Positions 1 to 9,020 are shown, counted from the stretch's first letter. The stretch is DNA of 64,000 bases from Arthrobacter sp. (GCA_023264815.1 JAHFUZ010000026.1:1-64000), one strand, 5' to 3'. Numbers and translations: made by a program. Notes: generated by a model not told the origin, from the sequence alone.

Positions 1-24
1 TGGCCAACGCCACCGAACACCCGG

Positions 25-119
25 TGGGCAGATCTCGTGGCCATGACTGGGCAGTTTTCATGGCCACCAGCGGGCATATTCGCTGGCCGCCCGTGGGCAC
101 AAACTATTGGCCATTGACA
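25..119. repeat. Four 23-bp iterons, probable terminal repeats of an IS21-type element
   Basis: The hexamer TGGGCA (CGGGCA in the third copy) recurs at 25, 48, 71 and 94, exactly 23 bp apart. Each is followed 13-14 bp later by TGGCC. The array stops at TTGGCCATTGACA (107-119). Internally repeated transposase-binding sites ending in TGACA/TGTCA are typical of IS21-family ends, and the complete IS21 element at 58758-60880 has the same architecture with a 25-bp period. I infer that this is the end of another such element whose body lies left of the window. Confidence 0.55.
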
Positions 120-800
120 CTCGCCCCAAGGCAAAGTGCCAACACCATTCGGCAGTTATGGTTTTGGTTTAGGCTTCGTTTTCCTGGCAGTCTCATAGTC
201 CTCGGCAAGTGTCGAGGGGATATTGGCCTCGTCTGCAATACGTTGAACCTCGAAGAGACGGTTAGGTTCCTCTCGGAGGCTTTCAATGCCAGCAGGCCAT
301 GGCTGTCGCCATGCCAAGGTCCAGCAGGTTCACCACTGGAAAGCGGTCGACGGCCTGTTGAAGAAGCGAGGTTTCCCCTGTCAATTCATCGACGGTGAGG
401 TAGCCCGTAATCGTGCTACTGGTGACGTGGGTAGCTTGAGAGAGTCGAACGAATTCAAAGCGCAGCAGCCCACTTTTCGGTTCCCGGGTGTTAGCGGCCA
501 ATGCCGAATTCCAGGCACAGCTCACGTTCCGGCGGCAGCAGGGACTAAGGCATGAGTTCACCGGCATTGATGTAGATTTGCCAGCACGCAAGACCGCCCG
601 GCTTCGGTGTTGAGTCCGGTTTTGCTCCGGTCCACGAGGCCGCTTTGGATGCGTCGTATCAGAAGGGGACCTGACCGAGGAACAGCGCTTTTGACAACGA
701 GCGTTCGGCGCCAGGCCGCCTGGATACATGTCGGGGAAGCTGTGATCGATTCCCCGATCGTCCGCGATCTGGTGCGGTGTAGCCGGCGGGATGTACCGCA
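120..800. other. Gene-free stretch with decayed minus-strand coding sequence
   Basis: No intact gene is visible. On the minus strand about 156-300 reads as a protein C-terminus (EEPNRLFEVQRIADEANIPS, then a Lys/Pro-rich tail and TAA). The adjoining upstream segment, to about 480, is open in another frame, so a frameshift near 300-310 is likely. The family is not recognised. The rest, up to the DUF1275 gene, shows nothing I can name. Confidence 0.3.
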
Positions 801-1514
801 TCAATGCCAGCGGCGACTTCCCAGGACGGTCACCGCGGCGGTGATGGCGATGCCGAGGCCGATCGGGACGCTGAAATGTGTCTGGAGCAGGATCGCTCCG
901 ATGGCGGCCCCGGCGAACATAGCGAGGACAGCGCCCAGCCGTCGGTTGAATAACCGGGGCCGTTGCTTGCCCACAAGTGACTCCCCGGCGAGGGAAGTCA
1001 TGGTGGAAGTAATGACCACGGTGGTCATGTCTCGTACGCCCAAATGCCGCGCAATCAGGGCCTGGGAGCCCATGTGCATGGCGATAACGGCGGCAACAAT
1101 GACACCAATGGACTGCCGGCCGACGTCTTCCACGATGAGGGAGACGGCGGCGGTTCCCGTCAACGCGATACAACCCGCTGTGAGGAGGAGCGTGACCCTG
1201 CGGTTCCAGCCTTGCGGGCTTGACTGGAGCGTAAATCCGGCAACCGCCGCGCCGAGGAGAAAGGCACCAAGTGCTACCAGTGGGCCCAAAGTTGGCAGGT
1301 TCGGCGCGCCGGCCAACGCCATCGCAAGAATCACCACGTTGCCGGTCATGTTTCCGGTGAAGACGCGGTCAAGGGCAAGGTAGCCGACCGCGTCAACGAC
1401 ACCTGTAACGAGCGTGAGGGCCATCATGAGCATCAGTCGGAACTTTTCCGGAGACGCATTTTCTTGCAGGGTAGAGGCGGTTGTGGTGCCTGGGCTGGCT
1501 ACGGCTGATGTCAT
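801..1514 (-). CDS. DUF1275 (YoaK-type) membrane protein
   Basis: The product is 237 residues with about six hydrophobic segments. The motif VTGVVDAVGYLALDRVFTGN near residue 37 is the hallmark of the DUF1275/YoaK family, where a GxxDaxsyl..g.vFtgnmTGN pattern follows the first helix. A polar N-terminal tail of about 25 residues precedes it. The family is an uncharacterised set of inner-membrane proteins without an agreed substrate. It lies 130 bp downstream of the flavin reductase on the same strand, so co-transcription with the methionine operon is possible, but I see no functional link. Confidence 0.85.
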   Translation of the reverse strand: MTSAVASPGTTTASTLQENASPEKFRLMLMMALTLVTGVVDAVGYLALDRVFTGNMTGNVVILAMALAGAPNLPTLGPLVALGAFLLGAAVAGFTLQSSPQGWNRRVTLLLTAGCIALTGTAAVSLIVEDVGRQSIGVIVAAVIAMHMGSQALIARHLGVRDMTTVVITSTMTSLAGESLVGKQRPRLFNRRLGAVLAMFAGAAIGAILLQTHFSVPIGLGIAITAAVTVLGSRRWH

Positions 1515-1647
1515 GGTTTAAGGGATCTTTCATCGTGAGGGATGGTCTCTATGACCCCCCGACATGCTTATGGATGGTTTTAGGCGGACCGGCTGGCAAC
1601 TACGGCGATGCCGTCGCTCCGGGGATCTGCGCCGGCGGCTAGGGCGC

Positions 1648-2220
1648 TCAGCCTTCAAGCTTGGAATGCTCGCCCAGACGGTGCCATGAACGGTTGTGGT
1701 AGACCAGTGCGTCGCCGGGTTCGCCCGCCTGGACGTCACGCATCACGCGGGACTCCAAGGCGTGAACGGCGATGATTGTGGAGGTCCCCACCTCCATGCG
1801 ATTGATGACGGCGCAGCGCACCCAGGCGCGGACGTCGTCATACACTGCTTCGCCGGTTGCAAGGGGCGACCAGCGGTGCGTCTGGTCAAACCGGTCGGCT
1901 CCAGGGGTCGCTCCAAACTTCGCCAGGTCGACGTCGTGTGCGTCCAGCAGGTGCACGACGACGGTATCGGCGCGTGAAAGCACTTCGGACGCAGAGGACA
2001 GTGCCGAGACCGAGAAAATCAGCAATGGAGGTTCCGCACTCACTGACACGACCGACGATACCGTCAGGGCCACCGGTCCTTCGCCGGCATTCGCCGTGAC
2101 GACGGCGACACCTCCCGGGTGCCCACGGAACAGTGCCTTGAATTCGTCAGCCGAGAGGGAGGACGGGAAGCTTTGCGTGGGAGCCTCGAGCCAAGTCTCT
2201 GCGGGGTAGGCGTGAAACAT
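1648..2220 (-). CDS. Flavin reductase-like (HpaC/FMN-binding split-barrel) protein
   Basis: The product is 190 residues of the flavin_reduct family: an N-terminal FRGHPGGVAVVTA, then ALTVSSVVSVSAEPPLLIFSV (about residues 50-72), and a C-terminal LVYHNRSWHRLG, all in the order seen in HpaC-type NAD(P)H:flavin reductases. Such enzymes supply reduced FMN/FAD to a partner. It starts 2 bp after the mesD stop, so it is surely translated from the same message. Because MesD systems require oxygen and the oxygenase-like MesX, I infer that this reductase provides reduced flavin to MesX. That link rests on operon context, not on a motif. Confidence 0.85.
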   Translation of the reverse strand: MFHAYPAETWLEAPTQSFPSSLSADEFKALFRGHPGGVAVVTANAGEGPVALTVSSVVSVSAEPPLLIFSVSALSSASEVLSRADTVVVHLLDAHDVDLAKFGATPGADRFDQTHRWSPLATGEAVYDDVRAWVRCAVINRMEVGTSTIIAVHALESRVMRDVQAGEPGDALVYHNRSWHRLGEHSKLEG

Positions 2221-2222
2221 CG

Positions 2223-3269
2223 CTAGGACACCGTGGGGGCGGAGCGGGCCAGTTCCTCGCGAATGATGTTCGTCCCTGCGCTGAGAGCACTCAGCTTGGC
2301 CAGTGCGACGTCCCGGGGGAACGGTGCCATGCCGCAGTTCGAGCTGGGGAGGAGCTTGTCCGCATCGACGAACTGCAGGGCCGCACGGAGGGTGTTGGCG
2401 ACCTCATCCGGGGTCTCGATGGTCTCGCTTGCGACGTCGATTGCCCCGAGCATGACTTTCTTGCCGCGGAGGAGCTCAATGAGGTCCAGGGGCACGTGGG
2501 AGTTCTGGCATTCCAGCGAGATGATGTCGATGCTGGAGCTTTGCAGCAGCGGGAAGGATTCCTCGTACTGCCGCCACTGTGAGCCGAGCGTTGCCTTCCA
2601 GTCAGTATTCGCCTTGATCCCGTAGCCGTAGCAGATATGTACGGCGGTCTCCGCACGCAGTCCTTCTGCCGCTCTCTCGAGCGTAGCCACGCCCCAGTCC
2701 TTGACCTCATCGAGGAAGACATTGAACGCGGGCTCGTCGAACTGGATGATGTCCACGCCGGCCGCCTCGAGTTCTTTCGCCTCCTGGTTCAGGATCGTGG
2801 CGAACTCCCAGGCCAGCTTCTCGCGGCTCTTGTAGTGGTCATCATAGAGCGTGTCCACCATCGTCATCGGACCGGGAAGAGTCCATTTGATCGGCTTGTC
2901 GGTGGTTGCGCGAAGGAATTTTGCGTCTTCGACGAATACCGGCCGCTCACGGCGCACTGGTCCGACAACGGTCGGTACGCTCGCGTCGTAGCGGTCGCGG
3001 ATGCGCACGGTCTTGCGCTGTTCAAAGTCGACCCCGCTGAGATTCTCGATGAAGGTCGTGACGAAGTGCTGGCGGGTTTGCTCGCCGTCGCTGACGATGT
3101 CGATGCCGCGCCGGCTCTGCTCGTGGATGGCGATGCGCAACGCATCCTGCTTGCCCTCGAGCAGCGCATCTCCCTCCAGCTTCCACGGGGACCAAAGAGT
3201 CTCCGGCTGTGCGAGCCACGATGGTTTCGGCAGGCTACCGACGACTGTGGTGGGCAACAGTGTGTTCAT
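2223..3269 (-). CDS. mesD: Core methionine synthase MesD (MetE C-terminal-domain family)
   Basis: The product is about 348 residues, only the catalytic C-terminal half of cobalamin-independent methionine synthase (full MetE is about 750). It opens with LLPTTVVGSLPKP and ends with a zinc-site pattern: HICYGYG (about residue 210), the SLEC motif and SSNCGMAPFPR near the C-terminus. The ATG at 3269 is preferred over one 54 bp upstream because GGAGA lies just before it. The gene follows a DUF1852 gene by 20 bp. That pairing defines MesD/MesX, one of the folate-independent core methionine synthases, which need MesX and oxygen. The methyl donor is unknown to me. Confidence 0.88.
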   Translation of the reverse strand: MNTLLPTTVVGSLPKPSWLAQPETLWSPWKLEGDALLEGKQDALRIAIHEQSRRGIDIVSDGEQTRQHFVTTFIENLSGVDFEQRKTVRIRDRYDASVPTVVGPVRRERPVFVEDAKFLRATTDKPIKWTLPGPMTMVDTLYDDHYKSREKLAWEFATILNQEAKELEAAGVDIIQFDEPAFNVFLDEVKDWGVATLERAAEGLRAETAVHICYGYGIKANTDWKATLGSQWRQYEESFPLLQSSSIDIISLECQNSHVPLDLIELLRGKKVMLGAIDVASETIETPDEVANTLRAALQFVDADKLLPSSNCGMAPFPRDVALAKLSALSAGTNIIREELARSAPTVS

Positions 3270-3289
3270 GATTGACGATTCTCCGTGGG

Positions 3290-4282
3290 TCAGTTGACGA
3301 GAGCGGGGTAGTTGGCCGTCCACTGGTCCAACAGATCCTTGTGGGGCGTGATGAAGTGCTCCTCCGTGTACTTCGCCTGCGTAACCGCGAGCTGACCGCG
3401 CTCGACGCGGTCGTAAGCGATCTGGGTCCGCGAGTAATCCTGCTCGCCCAAGCTCGGCTGGTAGACGGCGGCGGCGGCGGAGTTCGCATTGTAGACCTCC
3501 GGGCGGTAGATCTTCTGGAACGTCTCCATAGTGCTGATCGTGCCGATGAGCTGCAGGTTGGAGTAGTCGTTGAGCAGGTCGCCCCGGAAATAGAAGGCGA
3601 GCGGCGCAACGCTGCCGCGTGGCATGAAGTAGCGGACCTGCAGCCCCATTTTTCCGAAGTAAGCGTCCGTCAGGGAGTAATCGTCCTGCTGGTACTCGAC
3701 GCCCAGGACCGGGTGGCGGTTCCCGGTTTGCCGGTATGTCTTGCTCGTGGAGACGCTGATGCAGACCACTGGCGGTTGCGGAAAGCGTTCCTGGCCTACC
3801 GGGGAATCGAGGAAGTGCTGGAACAGCTTGCCGTGAAAATCGCCGAAGTCTTCGGGAACGGTGGGCTTGCCTGAGTCCCCTGCTGCCGCCGGCAGTACGA
3901 CGCTGAAGTCGAAGTCACGGACGTAGGAGGAGAAGTTGTTCCCGACGATTCCTTGGTGGCGCATCCCGTTCAGCAGGTCGACGATCTGGATATCGAGAAC
4001 CTCGAACAGGGGGAACTGCTGATCCGTACCATTCGCAGTGAACTGAATCTGCACGGAAACGATCTCAAGCTCGAGCGTGTAGCGGTCCCGGTCGGGGTTG
4101 TCCCAGTGTGCGAGATCGTTAAAGCGGCGTCGCATCATGGTCAAGGCGTTGCGGAGGTTGTCCTGGCGGTGCTCGCCCCGTGCCAGGTTGGCGAAATTCG
4201 TGGTGATCCGGGAGTCTTCCGACGGGGAGTAGTCCTCGTCGAAGCGGGTGGTGGTGATGCTGAAGGTGAAGTCGTCTGCCAT
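3290..4282 (-). CDS. mesX: DUF1852 protein MesX, partner of MesD
   Basis: The product is 330 residues. Its start (DFTFSITTTRFDEDYSPSED), the LARGEHRQDNLRNALTMMRRRFNDLAHWDN region and the C-terminal KDLLDQW are characteristic of DUF1852. This family occurs next to the short methionine synthase MesD and is required with it for methionine formation in bacteria where it was tested. No signal peptide or membrane span is seen. It is first in the operon, with mesD and a flavin reductase following, and faces a divergent LysR gene across 122 bp. Its biochemistry is unclear; an oxygen-dependent role is suggested in the literature for the family. Confidence 0.9.
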   Translation of the reverse strand: MADDFTFSITTTRFDEDYSPSEDSRITTNFANLARGEHRQDNLRNALTMMRRRFNDLAHWDNPDRDRYTLELEIVSVQIQFTANGTDQQFPLFEVLDIQIVDLLNGMRHQGIVGNNFSSYVRDFDFSVVLPAAAGDSGKPTVPEDFGDFHGKLFQHFLDSPVGQERFPQPPVVCISVSTSKTYRQTGNRHPVLGVEYQQDDYSLTDAYFGKMGLQVRYFMPRGSVAPLAFYFRGDLLNDYSNLQLIGTISTMETFQKIYRPEVYNANSAAAAVYQPSLGEQDYSRTQIAYDRVERGQLAVTQAKYTEEHFITPHKDLLDQWTANYPALVN

Positions 4283-4404
4283 GGGCTGCCAATCCGTTGA
4301 TGATGGCCGGAGACGGCCTTTCAGAAGGGGTTGTATCCATGGTGCTAGCTTAAGGCAGATATCGGGTAACTAGGCGTTGCTATGCATTCATATAGTATTT
4401 TCCT
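4283..4404. promoter_or_regulatory. Divergent promoter region between mesX and LysR gene
   Basis: This 122-bp spacer separates the minus-strand mesX operon from the plus-strand LysR gene. A hyphenated palindrome TATGCATTCATA lies at about 4381-4392, and TATAGT (4391-4396) could be a -10 hexamer so close to the LysR ATG (4405) that the regulator transcript may be nearly leaderless. A LysR protein acting on its divergent neighbour is the usual arrangement. Confidence 0.5.
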
Positions 4405-5346
4405 ATGCCACAGCTTTCCAGCGGATTGACCCTGCAGCAGCTGCGCTACTTCATTGAAGTTGCAGCTGAGGGGTCGATCTCCGCGGCTGCCGACCTTCTT
4501 TATGTAGCGCAGCCCACAATGTCCGCAGCGATGAAGGACCTGGAGTCACGGGTGGGCCGTGCACTCCTGGTTCGCTCCGCCCGCGGGGTCACCCTCACCG
4601 CCGACGGGGCAGAGTTCCTCGGCTATGCGAGGCAGGTCGTCGAGCAGTTCGCTCTCCTCGAGCAGCGCTACCTTGGTAGGCCACCGATGAGACGTCTGCT
4701 GGGGGTGTCAACGCAGCACTACTCGTTCGCGGTGGACGCCTTCGTCCGGATGGTCAAGGCCACTGAGGTGGCCGAATACGAGTTCTCGCTTCGTGAAACC
4801 CGCACCTGGGACATCATCGAGGATGTCCGGACGCTCCGCAGCGAGATAGGTATCCTCTACCGGAACGATTTCAACCGGAAGATCATCGACAAGCTGCTCC
4901 GGGAATCCGGGCTCGCGTTCACTCCGCTTTTCCTCGCCGATCCGCACATTTTCATTTCCCGGAACAACCCGCTCGCCTCAAAAAAGCGTGCGACTCTAGC
5001 CGATCTCGCCGGCTTGCCGCGGCTAACCTTCGATCAAGGTGCGAACAACTCTTTTTACTTCGCCGAGGAGATCCTCTCCACCTTGTCCAGTAAGCAGGAG
5101 ATCCGGGTCTCTGACCGTGCGACGATCTTCAACCTCATGATCGGGCTCCACGGGTACACGATCTCGACGGGCATCATCAGCGGGCAGCTCGACCCGGAGA
5201 TTGTCGCCATCCCGCTCGACGTTGACGAACGCATCGAGATCGGCTGGATCGGCCACGCTGCGATTCCGCTCACCGACCAGGCGCAGCGCTACCTCAGGGA
5301 ATTGCGGGCCGTCGTCGCTGAGTTCGGCGTAGCATTGCTCGACTGA
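4405..5346 (+). CDS. LysR-family transcriptional regulator, likely of mesX-mesD
   Basis: The product is 313 residues. An N-terminal winged helix (LTLQQLRYFIEVAAEGSISAAADLLYVAQPTMSAAMKDLE, about residues 8-47) is followed by a substrate-binding domain of normal length. The first segment matches the LysR HTH pattern with A-T-L-S-x-x-I-xxLE replaced by QPTMSAAMKDLE. It is divergent from mesX and nothing else on its strand follows, so regulation of methionine synthesis in response to sulfur or methionine status is the natural inference. There is no Shine-Dalgarno in front of the ATG, consistent with a short or absent leader. Confidence 0.88.
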   Translation: MPQLSSGLTLQQLRYFIEVAAEGSISAAADLLYVAQPTMSAAMKDLESRVGRALLVRSARGVTLTADGAEFLGYARQVVEQFALLEQRYLGRPPMRRLLGVSTQHYSFAVDAFVRMVKATEVAEYEFSLRETRTWDIIEDVRTLRSEIGILYRNDFNRKIIDKLLRESGLAFTPLFLADPHIFISRNNPLASKKRATLADLAGLPRLTFDQGANNSFYFAEEILSTLSSKQEIRVSDRATIFNLMIGLHGYTISTGIISGQLDPEIVAIPLDVDERIEIGWIGHAAIPLTDQAQRYLRELRAVVAEFGVALLD

Positions 5347-5369
5347 CCGCAGTTGAGTGGACGGGTCTG

Positions 5370-5622
5370 ATCTGCTCAAGCGCCTTGAGGACGCGTGACG
5401 GCATGCCGGGACCTCGAGCATGCCCTTCAAGTAGTCGATCGGTACGGCTTCCATGTCCATGATGTCGGTTTGTTGGCCGAGCGTTGGCCACGCCGGCGAC
5501 GACTGTCAAGGAGGATGCCGAGGCTTATCCGGAACTGGTGGCGTCTGAGTCGCCGCGGGAACTATTGACTTGCTGGACTCTGCCGCCCAAGCTCACGGCA
5601 TCTGCTGCCCCCGCAATACTTT
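5370..5622 (+). pseudogene. Remnant of RHH antitoxin 3' end plus Doc toxin, active site deleted
   Basis: From ctgctcaagcgccttgagga (about 5376) onward the sequence follows the intact antitoxin/Doc pair at 49801-50170 nearly base for base: the antitoxin tail, its TGA, the doc 5' part (GTCGATCGGTACGG), the CTTATCCGGAACTGG segment and the 3' GACTTGCTGGACTCTGCC. About 145 bp in the middle are missing, and these encode the HPLIDGNKRTAW Fic motif. Together with altered codons this makes a dead copy. It begins 24 bp after the LysR stop and is followed by repeat copy A, as the intact pair is followed by copy D. Confidence 0.8.
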
Positions 5623-5633
5623 GCCATCTCCGA

Positions 5634-5830
5634 AAACGGGGTGTGGACAATGTCCACACTTTTCGTCTCGAACTGGGCCAAACAGCCTTCGGACTGCCCC
5701 GGATTCCGCATTTTCTCGCGGTTTCCCAGTGATGGCAGGGCCTGGAAGACAGTTCGAGTCCCACCTCGGGCACAGCGTTTCCGCAGGTCAGCGGCTATTT
5801 GCTTTTCTGCTGTTGACAAAGCTTGACTTT
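5634..5830 (+). repeat. Dispersed tRNA-3'-end-like repeat, copy A
   Basis: One of four related segments of about 195 bp in this window (others near 9021, 21960 and 50204). It starts with the palindrome GTGTGGACA-A-TGTCCACAC (5641-5659), continues through a GGATTCCGCATTTTC stretch, and contains AGTTCGAGTCCCACCTCGGG (5751-5770), which looks like the T-loop and 3' acceptor of a tRNA. It ends with TTTCCGCAGGTCA and TGTTGACAAAGCTTGAC. No D-arm, anticodon arm or matching 5' acceptor can be folded, so it is not a tRNA gene. Confidence 0.75.
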
Positions 5831-5919
5831 TCGAAATTCTCCACTTTGGCGACTGGCCTACGGCTGTCACTTTCCGTGCTTTTCGGCGGCGTCTTGTGAT
5901 CGAAAGGGGCCCTTCGCAT

Positions 5920-6084
5920 TTAGGCATGGTTGGTCTGTTTGGTGCGGTACGGGCGGTGGCCTCCGGCGGCGAGTAGGCATCTGATTCTGTAGTTGGTGAA
6001 GTTGCGGAAGCCGCGTGCGATTCGACGTGCGGTTTCGATGACGCTGTTGATCGCTTCGATAGGTCCGTTGGAAGTTCCGGTTAG
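5920..6084 (-). pseudogene. ISL3-family transposase, C-terminal remnant
   Basis: In one minus-strand frame the sequence reads LTGTSNGPIEAINSVIETAR, then ARGFRNFTNYRIRCLLAAGG and a short basic tail before TAA. This is the conserved end of ISL3-family transposases (N/T-GPIEA.N..I....R.A.GF.N...YR.R.L). Only about 55 codons remain, and the upstream part is gone, cut near the end of the UvrA-like gene. It marks an old insertion at this junction. Confidence 0.8.
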
Positions 6085-6120
6085 CAATCCCAGACAAGCA
6101 CGAAGCGCTACCCATGCCCG

Positions 6121-8733
6121 CTAGGACATAGCAGGGGAGGTTTTAAAGCGGGAGGATTCTGTGCGCTGCTTGGTCGTTTGCTGGCGAAGTGCGGCCGCCA
6201 AGTATGGAGCAGTTCGGCTTTCCGGGGACTGCGCGACGGCGGCAGGAGTCCCGGTTGCCATGATCTGGCCGCCTTTGTCCCCTCCTGACGGCCCAAGGTC
6301 GATCACCCAGTCGGCCCCGGCCACCACTGCCATGTCGTGCTCGACTACCACCACCGAGTTTCCGGCGTCCACCAGGCCGTGGAGCTGGGCCATGAGGAGT
6401 TGCACATCGGCAGGGTGCAGGCCGGTGGTCGGCTCATCCAGGAGGTAGAGGCTGTGGCCGCGCTGTGCCCGTTGCAGTTCGGTAGCGAGCTTGATGCGCT
6501 GCGCCTCGCCGCCGGAGAGCTCGGTGGCCGGCTGCCCCAGCCGCAAATAGCCAAGACCCACGTCCTTCAAACTTTTGAGGCTCCTCGCGGCAGCAGGGAC
6601 CCCGGCCAGGAACTCGGAGGCGGCGTCCACCGTCATGGCCAGAACCTCGGCGACGTTGAGGCCCCGGTACAGCACCTCGAGCGTCTCCGGGTTGTAGCGG
6701 GACCCTGCGCACTCCGGGCAGGGTCCGTAGCTCCCGGGCAGGAAGAGCAGCTCGACGGCGACAAACCCCTCGCCCTGGCAGGATTCGCAGCGTCCGCCCG
6801 CCACGTTGAAGGAGAACCTGCCGGCGCCGAAGCCGCGGGCCCTGGCCTGCTCCGTGGCGGCGAATTCCTTGCGGACGGCGTCGAAAAGCCCGGTGTACGT
6901 GGCCAGGTTGGACCGCGGGGTCCGGCCGATGGGCTTCTGGTCCACGGTCACGAGCCGGTCGATGCGGTGGCTGCCGAGGACGCTTCCCAGCTCCAGCGGT
7001 TCCGCAGCTTCATCCTGCTCCACGGGGGCTTTGAGGCCGGCGGCGACCACCTCGCCCAGGACTTTGCTCACCAGCGTGGACTTGCCGGAGCCTGAAACGC
7101 CCGTGACGGCAGTCAGCACGCCCAAGGGGAAGTTGGCATCCAGGCCGCGCAGGTTGTGCCGGGTGATGCCCTTCAGCTCCAGCCACTCCCTTGGCTCCCT
7201 GGCCAGGCCGGTACCGGCACCGCGTTCAGGGACGGAGCCGCCGTCGTCGAACAGGAAAGGCCTGGTGACCGATTCTGAAATCCCGGCGAGGCCGTCAACC
7301 GGCCCGCTGTAGAGCACTTCGCCGCCGCCTTCGCCGGCGCGGGGGCCCACGTCCACCAGCCAGTCCGCATGGCGGACCACGTCCATGTTGTGTTCCACCA
7401 CGAATACCGAGTTGCCGGACGATTTCAGCTGCTCCAGCACCTCCAGCAGCGGCTCCGCGTCGGCTGGATGAAGCCCGGCGGAGGGCTCATCCAGCACGTA
7501 GATCACCCCGAACAGGCCCGACCGCAGCTGTGTGGCGATCCTCAGCCGCTGCATCTCGCCCGGTGACAGGGTGGGGGTGGACCGGCCGAGCGCCAGGTAG
7601 CCGAGCCCAAGGTCCAGCAGGACCGTGATCCGTTGGAGCAGGTCCCGGGTGATGGCCACCGCCACCTCGTTGGACTCACCGGAAAGTTGCCTGCGGGAGG
7701 CTGTGCCGGCGTCGTTCATCTCCGTGGTGGGGCGGACAACTTCGGCGAGCTCCACCATGGGGAGCCCGTTGAGTTCCGCAATGGTCCTGCCCGCAAAGGT
7801 CACGGCCAGGGCCTCCGGCACCAGCCCTGTCCCCGAGCACCGGGGGCAGGGGCCTGATTCCATGTACGCAAGCACGCGGTCACGCATGGAGGCGCTCTGC
7901 GAATCTGCCAGCGTATGGAGGACATAGCTCCGGGCGCTCCAGAACCGCCCCTTGTACGGCTTAGCCACGCGGTCGCGCTGCGGAGTCACTTCCACCACCG
8001 GCTGCTCCTCGGTGAAGAGGATCCAGTCACGGTGTTTTTTGGGCAGCTTCCGCCAGGGGACGTCGACGTCGTAGCCCAGGTGGGTAAGGATGTCCCGCAG
8101 GTTCTTCCCCTGCCAGGCGCCGGGCCAGGCAGCGATGGCGCCGTCCCGGATGCTCAATGACGGGTCCGGGACAAGCGAGGACTCGGTAACCGTGTGCGCG
8201 ACGCCCAGGCCGTGGCATTCCCGGCAGGCGCCGGCGGAGGTGTTGGGGGAGAAGGCATCCGAGTCCAGCTGGGTGCTGCCGGCCGGGTACGTGCCTGCCC
8301 GGGAGAACAGCATGCGGAGGGAGTTGGAGAGCGTGGTGACGGTTCCCACGGTGGACCGGCTGCTGGGTGCGCCGCGGCGCTGTTGCAGGGCGACGGCGGG
8401 CGGCAGCCCGCTGATCAGTTCCACCTTGGGGTTGTGCCCCTGCTGGATGAGGCGGCGCGCGTACGGGGCGACGGACTCGAAGTAGCGCCGCTGGGCCTCG
8501 GCGTAGATGGTGCCGAACGCCAGCGAGGACTTGCCGGAACCTGAGACGCCGGTGAACGCCACGATCGCGTCGCGCGGGACGTCAACGTCCACGTTCCGGA
8601 GATTGTTTTCGCGGGCTCCCCGGACCCTGACAAAGCCGTCGGTCACCTGGGCAGAGGCCGGAAACTGCGGGTCATCAACGAGCTTTGCGGTCTGCATTGG
8701 TTCGACTCTAGCGGTGATTCCGGCGCTGGGCAT
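6121..8733 (-). CDS. UvrA-like ABC ATPase (class II UvrA)
   Basis: The product is 870 residues with two ABC modules. The Walker A motifs are GVSGSGKSS (about residue 59) and GVSGSGKST (about 530). Signatures are LSPGEMQRL and LSGGEAQRIKLA, with Walker B regions YVLDEPSAGLHP and YLLDEPTTGLHP. Zinc-binding CxxC pairs are present (CRECHG...CPRCSG, and CESCQG...CPECAG). The short first module lacks the large insertion that holds the UvrB-binding domain in ordinary UvrA (about 940-970 aa), which marks class II UvrA. Such proteins are linked to DNA-damage or drug tolerance without clear excision function. An alternative ATG lies 36 bp downstream at 8697. It is flanked by mobile debris on both sides. 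Confidence 0.9.
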   Translation of the reverse strand: MPSAGITARVEPMQTAKLVDDPQFPASAQVTDGFVRVRGARENNLRNVDVDVPRDAIVAFTGVSGSGKSSLAFGTIYAEAQRRYFESVAPYARRLIQQGHNPKVELISGLPPAVALQQRRGAPSSRSTVGTVTTLSNSLRMLFSRAGTYPAGSTQLDSDAFSPNTSAGACRECHGLGVAHTVTESSLVPDPSLSIRDGAIAAWPGAWQGKNLRDILTHLGYDVDVPWRKLPKKHRDWILFTEEQPVVEVTPQRDRVAKPYKGRFWSARSYVLHTLADSQSASMRDRVLAYMESGPCPRCSGTGLVPEALAVTFAGRTIAELNGLPMVELAEVVRPTTEMNDAGTASRRQLSGESNEVAVAITRDLLQRITVLLDLGLGYLALGRSTPTLSPGEMQRLRIATQLRSGLFGVIYVLDEPSAGLHPADAEPLLEVLEQLKSSGNSVFVVEHNMDVVRHADWLVDVGPRAGEGGGEVLYSGPVDGLAGISESVTRPFLFDDGGSVPERGAGTGLAREPREWLELKGITRHNLRGLDANFPLGVLTAVTGVSGSGKSTLVSKVLGEVVAAGLKAPVEQDEAAEPLELGSVLGSHRIDRLVTVDQKPIGRTPRSNLATYTGLFDAVRKEFAATEQARARGFGAGRFSFNVAGGRCESCQGEGFVAVELLFLPGSYGPCPECAGSRYNPETLEVLYRGLNVAEVLAMTVDAASEFLAGVPAAARSLKSLKDVGLGYLRLGQPATELSGGEAQRIKLATELQRAQRGHSLYLLDEPTTGLHPADVQLLMAQLHGLVDAGNSVVVVEHDMAVVAGADWVIDLGPSGGDKGGQIMATGTPAAVAQSPESRTAPYLAAALRQQTTKQRTESSRFKTSPAMS

Positions 8734-9020
8734 TTATCCCGATCCGATGGAGGACTTTGTGAGCAGTACTGTTGCGCCTGAAGCCGAACCTGAATGTAGC
8801 TGAACTGGAGGTCCCCGCCAGGATCCTCCCGGTGGTCGACCTGCACCTGCATATCGACGGACCCTCGAGCCGAAACCGGCACATGAAGGCGTACGCCGGC
8901 AGCGATGTGATCGACCGCTTTTACAAGGCCAGCAGAGACCTGCTCACCATATTCGACCGAAATGGCGCCCGGCCCGGACGGCCGTCTAAGCAGCCCGTTT
9001 GGGGGGGCGTCGAAGTCGGC
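8734..9020. other. No convincing gene
   Basis: A plus-strand frame is open from 8772 (EVPARILPVVDLHLHIDGPS...), but it runs on into repeat copy B and has no ribosome site or recognisable family. I treat it as non-coding or decayed sequence. Confidence 0.3.

Noticed and set aside
283..1173. 296-codon minus-strand frame
   Set aside because: Its start lies inside the DUF1275 gene in another frame. Only the distal part looks like decayed coding sequence.
5736..5775. Possible tRNA genes within the repeat copies
   Set aside because: The T-loop and acceptor-like 3' block are present, but the T-stem does not pair (TGCAG or GACAG against CCCAC) and no D-arm or anticodon arm can be drawn.
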